Assembly: GCA_002378845.1 (NCBI GenBank)
Contig: DFRY01000011.1
Coordinates: 1,549 to 16,418, forward strand
Reading direction: 5' to 3'
Length of the DNA stretch: 14,870 bases
DNA from: Ruminococcaceae bacterium UBA3451
Lineage (GTDB): Bacteria; Bacillota; Clostridia; Oscillospirales; Acutalibacteraceae
Both the position numbers and the translations under genes were made by a program. Each line of letters begins with the position of its first letter. Position 1 is the first letter of the stretch. Below, in pieces: positions 12,837-14,870 of this stretch. Under the pieces are notes generated by a model. The model was given only the letters and a program-made list of their open reading frames with translations. It searched no databases and was not told the DNA's origin.

Positions 12837-13751
12837 GTGAAAAATATGATCGAAGTGAGAGACTTCACAAAGAGCTACGGCGATTTTAAAGCGGTCGACA
12901 ATATCTCTTTTGAAGTGAAGGAAGGCGCCATTTTCGCTTTCCTTGGCCCAAACGGCGCGGGCAAAAGTACCACTATTAATACATTGTGTACTATCCTTGA
13001 CAAAACATCCGGCAACATGTACATCAACGGGCACGATGTGACAAAACAGAAGGATTTGGTTCGAAAAGACATTGGAATTGTTTTTCAGGAATCTACACTG
13101 GACGCAAAACTTACGGTGGAAGAAAATTTAAAATACCATTGCCGTTTTTACTGCATTCCCAAAAACGAGGTGGCGGAGCGCATCAATTTTGTTCTTGACC
13201 TTGTGGATTTAAAGGACTGGCGAAAATCGCCGGTGGCCGGGCTTTCCGGCGGAATGAAGCGCCGGGTGGAGATTGCGCGCGGGCTGGTGCATTACCCCAA
13301 GGTGCTGTTTTTGGACGAACCCACGGCAGGATTGGACCCGCAGACCAGAGCAAACGTATGGGAATATATTTACAAACTGCAAAAACAGAAGAATATCACG
13401 ATTTTTCTGACTACGCATTACATGGATGAAGCGGAAATCAGCTCCAGCGTAGCAATTATTGACCATGGAAAAATTGCCGCGTTCGACACGCCGGACAGCC
13501 TGAAGACTCAGTATGCAAGTTCGATTATGCGTGTTCGCAGCAGCCAGACGGAACAACTGGACAATTACCTGCGGGCACAGAGCATTTCCCACGACATGAA
13601 GGACGGCAGCTTTACCATCTATTTAAAAGAGGTTCAGAATGCACTGGAGATGCTGACACGCTTTAAAGACAGTATTCTGGATTTTGAAGTCAACAAAGGA
13701 ACGCTGAATGAAGTATTTCTTGCGGTAACAGGGAAGGAGATTCGAGAATGA
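12837..13751 (+). CDS. ABC exporter ATP-binding protein, DrrA/CcmA type
   Basis: This 304-residue ATPase of an ABC-2 type exporter has Walker A GPNGAGKST (37-45), Q-loop Gln84 in VFQES, signature LSGGM (136-140), Walker B VLFLDEP (156-162), the D-loop GLDP and the switch His194 in TTHYMDEAE. A C-terminal extension (about 225-304) with the LNEVFLAVTG ending is typical of drug and polysaccharide or lantibiotic exporters. I chose GTG at 12837 because GAGGAGA lies 7 nt upstream; the ATG at 12810 lacks a site and would be at the transcription start. Its stop overlaps the permease start by ATGA. It is divergent from a two-component system, which suggests export of a toxic compound or peptide sensed by that system. 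The substrate is unknown. Confidence 0.94.
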   Translation: MKNMIEVRDFTKSYGDFKAVDNISFEVKEGAIFAFLGPNGAGKSTTINTLCTILDKTSGNMYINGHDVTKQKDLVRKDIGIVFQESTLDAKLTVEENLKYHCRFYCIPKNEVAERINFVLDLVDLKDWRKSPVAGLSGGMKRRVEIARGLVHYPKVLFLDEPTAGLDPQTRANVWEYIYKLQKQKNITIFLTTHYMDEAEISSSVAIIDHGKIAAFDTPDSLKTQYASSIMRVRSSQTEQLDNYLRAQSISHDMKDGSFTIYLKEVQNALEMLTRFKDSILDFEVNKGTLNEVFLAVTGKEIRE

Positions 13752-14566
13752 GTGCGGTAGGTGCAATTTTAGGAAGAAATCTTTTGAATTTTATACGGGA
13801 TAAAGGACGGGTTATCGGTACGCTGGTTATGTCGCTCTTCTTCCTGTTTATCTTTTCGTTTGTCATGAAGTCTTCTATGAATACCCTTGACCAGCCCATG
13901 AATTACCTGATTTCGGGCGTGATTATCATGACGGTGTTTCAGTCGAGCCTGAATAACTCTACCGATATTCTGTCGGATATTTCCAGCGGCTTTATGAAAG
14001 AAATTCTGGTGGCCCCCATATCCAGAGTACAGATTTCCATCGGGCAGGTGCTTTCCTCTTCGGTAATTGCAATTGCGCAGGGGCTGATGATTTCGGTAAT
14101 CAGTCTTTTCATGGGGCTGAAAATCGATGCGTTCCATTTTGCAGAAATGATTGGCGTTATGGCGATAGCCGGCGTGACCTTTGGTTCCATCGGACTGTTC
14201 CTTGCCACCATTGCAAGAAATTCCGCCGCGTTTCAGGTTGTAACTACGATTGTTGTTATGCCGTTTACTTTTTTATCGGGCGCATATATTCCCACAACGA
14301 TGATGCCCGCATTCCTTGAACCGCTGATTTACGTGAATCCTCTGACTTATATCACCTCCATTTTCCGTTATATTACCCTTAAAATGGACGGATTTTCCAT
14401 GGATGAACTGATTAAGCAGGGGGTGGCGTACAATATTCACGGCCTTATTATATCACCTCAGCTTGGGCTTTTGTTCATCGTATTAATCGGTGTCATTTTC
14501 TTCTTGCTGTGCGTCAATAAATTCAGTAAAGCGGATTTTTCCAACGTAAAGGTTTTTCGGCATTAA
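13748..14566 (+). CDS. ABC-2 type exporter permease
   Basis: This 272-residue membrane protein has about six helices (near residues 23-41, 53-67, 101-122, 133-153, 163-182 and 240-256). The region around FQSSLNNSTDILSDISSGFMKEILVAPISR (64-93) contains the coupling helix that touches the ATPase. FTFLSGAYIPTTMMPAFLEPLIYVNPLTY (173-201) is the classic ABC-2/DrrB signature near helix 5. It forms the pore of the exporter with the ATPase, to which it is coupled by a 4-bp overlap. Length is normal for a DrrB-type half permease, so the active unit is likely two ATPases and two permeases. A strong terminator follows. Confidence 0.94.
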   Translation: MSAVGAILGRNLLNFIRDKGRVIGTLVMSLFFLFIFSFVMKSSMNTLDQPMNYLISGVIIMTVFQSSLNNSTDILSDISSGFMKEILVAPISRVQISIGQVLSSSVIAIAQGLMISVISLFMGLKIDAFHFAEMIGVMAIAGVTFGSIGLFLATIARNSAAFQVVTTIVVMPFTFLSGAYIPTTMMPAFLEPLIYVNPLTYITSIFRYITLKMDGFSMDELIKQGVAYNIHGLIISPQLGLLFIVLIGVIFFLLCVNKFSKADFSNVKVFRH

Positions 14567-14575
14567 TCTGAATGT

Positions 14576-14609
14576 AAAAAAGCACGGCCGGAAAAGGCCG
14601 TGCTTTTTT
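14576..14609. terminator. Two-way intrinsic terminator between exporter and acyltransferase genes
   Basis: AAAAAAGCACGGCC (14576-14589) pairs perfectly with GGCCGTGCTTTTTT (14596-14609) around GGAAAA. The A and T ends give a U-tract on either strand. It serves the plus-strand exporter and the convergent minus-strand gene. Confidence 0.93.
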
Positions 14610-14641
14610 ACAGGAAGTATTGCATTTGTTTCAAGAAGACT

Positions 14642-14870
14642 TTATTTTTTCATTCCAAACAAAAACCGGGTAAGCGGAATCCTGCAGAACAGTTCGTAAA
14701 CGGCAAAAGTAAAAATAAACGAAAGCGGTAATATCAGTGCAATTTGTACCGCCGGGGCGGAAGTGAACTGAAATACAAAATAGGCTACGGCAACTAAAAT
14801 AGATTGATGGAAAATGTAAACCGGGAAGCAGGCTTTTGCAAGATATGCGGTCGCTTTTGTTCTGAAATCG
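14642..14870 (-). CDS. Acyltransferase-3 family membrane protein, C-terminal end (cut by window edge)
   Basis: Only the last 75 codons are inside the window and the rest lies beyond the right edge. The reading frame ends at TAA (14644-14642). The visible sequence shows AKACFPVYIFHQSILVAVAYFV, then a hydrophobic helix (QIALILPLSFIFTFAVYEL) and a basic end RIPLTRFLFGMKK. The F-P-x-Y-I-F-H-Q motif and the last two helices are typical of the acyltransferase-3 family (OatA/WecH/NolX-type membrane acyltransferases), which modify cell-surface sugars or peptidoglycan. The acceptor cannot be inferred from this part. It shares the two-way terminator with the exporter operon. Confidence 0.82.
   Translation of the reverse strand, partial: DFRTKATAYLAKACFPVYIFHQSILVAVAYFVFQFTSAPAVQIALILPLSFIFTFAVYELFCRIPLTRFLFGMKK

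Overview
The window looks like chromosome from a low-GC Gram-positive anaerobe of the class Clostridia, probably near the Oscillospirales/Ruminococcaceae-type lineages. The class rests on strong AGGAG-type ribosome binding sites, TATAAT-like promoters, GTG and TTG starts, short U-tailed terminators and the protein families present. The order is only a guess. There are sixteen protein genes, two of them cut by the window edges. I found no rRNA, tRNA, CRISPR array, transposase or phage gene.

Left part (1-2142, minus strand): a family 1 beta-glycosidase followed by the N-terminal part of a GPH-family sugar:cation symporter, a beta-glucoside uptake and hydrolysis pair. A hairpin terminator and a candidate promoter lie between them, so the transporter may also be transcribed on its own.

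Second block (2143-5331, plus strand): a WYL-domain regulator of the YafY type, then a SnoaL/NTF2-like protein, an AlkC-type DNA alkylation repair glycosylase with a C-terminal Ig-like region, and a Dabb-domain protein, closed by a strong terminator. The best finding is here. Two 24-bp dyads match at 18 of 24 positions, one before the regulator gene and one before the SnoaL-alkC-Dabb operon, and both sit exactly 8 nt upstream of a TATACT box. This suggests that the WYL protein regulates both itself and the repair operon. The dyad before the regulator is the core of a longer 48-bp palindrome.

Middle (5332-10589): a 78-residue coiled-coil protein of unknown role on the plus strand, with a dyad-rich leader and its own terminator. 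Then, all on the minus strand, come a NERD nuclease-like protein with a topoisomerase-type zinc finger, a nitroreductase, a pair of small membrane proteins (one with a degenerate Cys pattern), a CrtQ-like membrane glycosyltransferase and a ProX/YbaK tRNA-editing deacylase. Promoters can be proposed for most of these units.

Right part (10599-14870): a two-component system (OmpR-type regulator and HAMP histidine kinase with an unusual cytoplasmic N-terminal region and a very short extracytoplasmic loop) on the minus strand. It is divergent from a DrrAB-type ABC exporter (ATPase and ABC-2 permease with an ATGA overlap) on the plus strand. This layout is typical of a drug or peptide export module controlled by its neighbouring kinase. 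A perfect 14-bp terminator hairpin separates it from the C-terminal end of an acyltransferase-3 family membrane protein on the minus strand.
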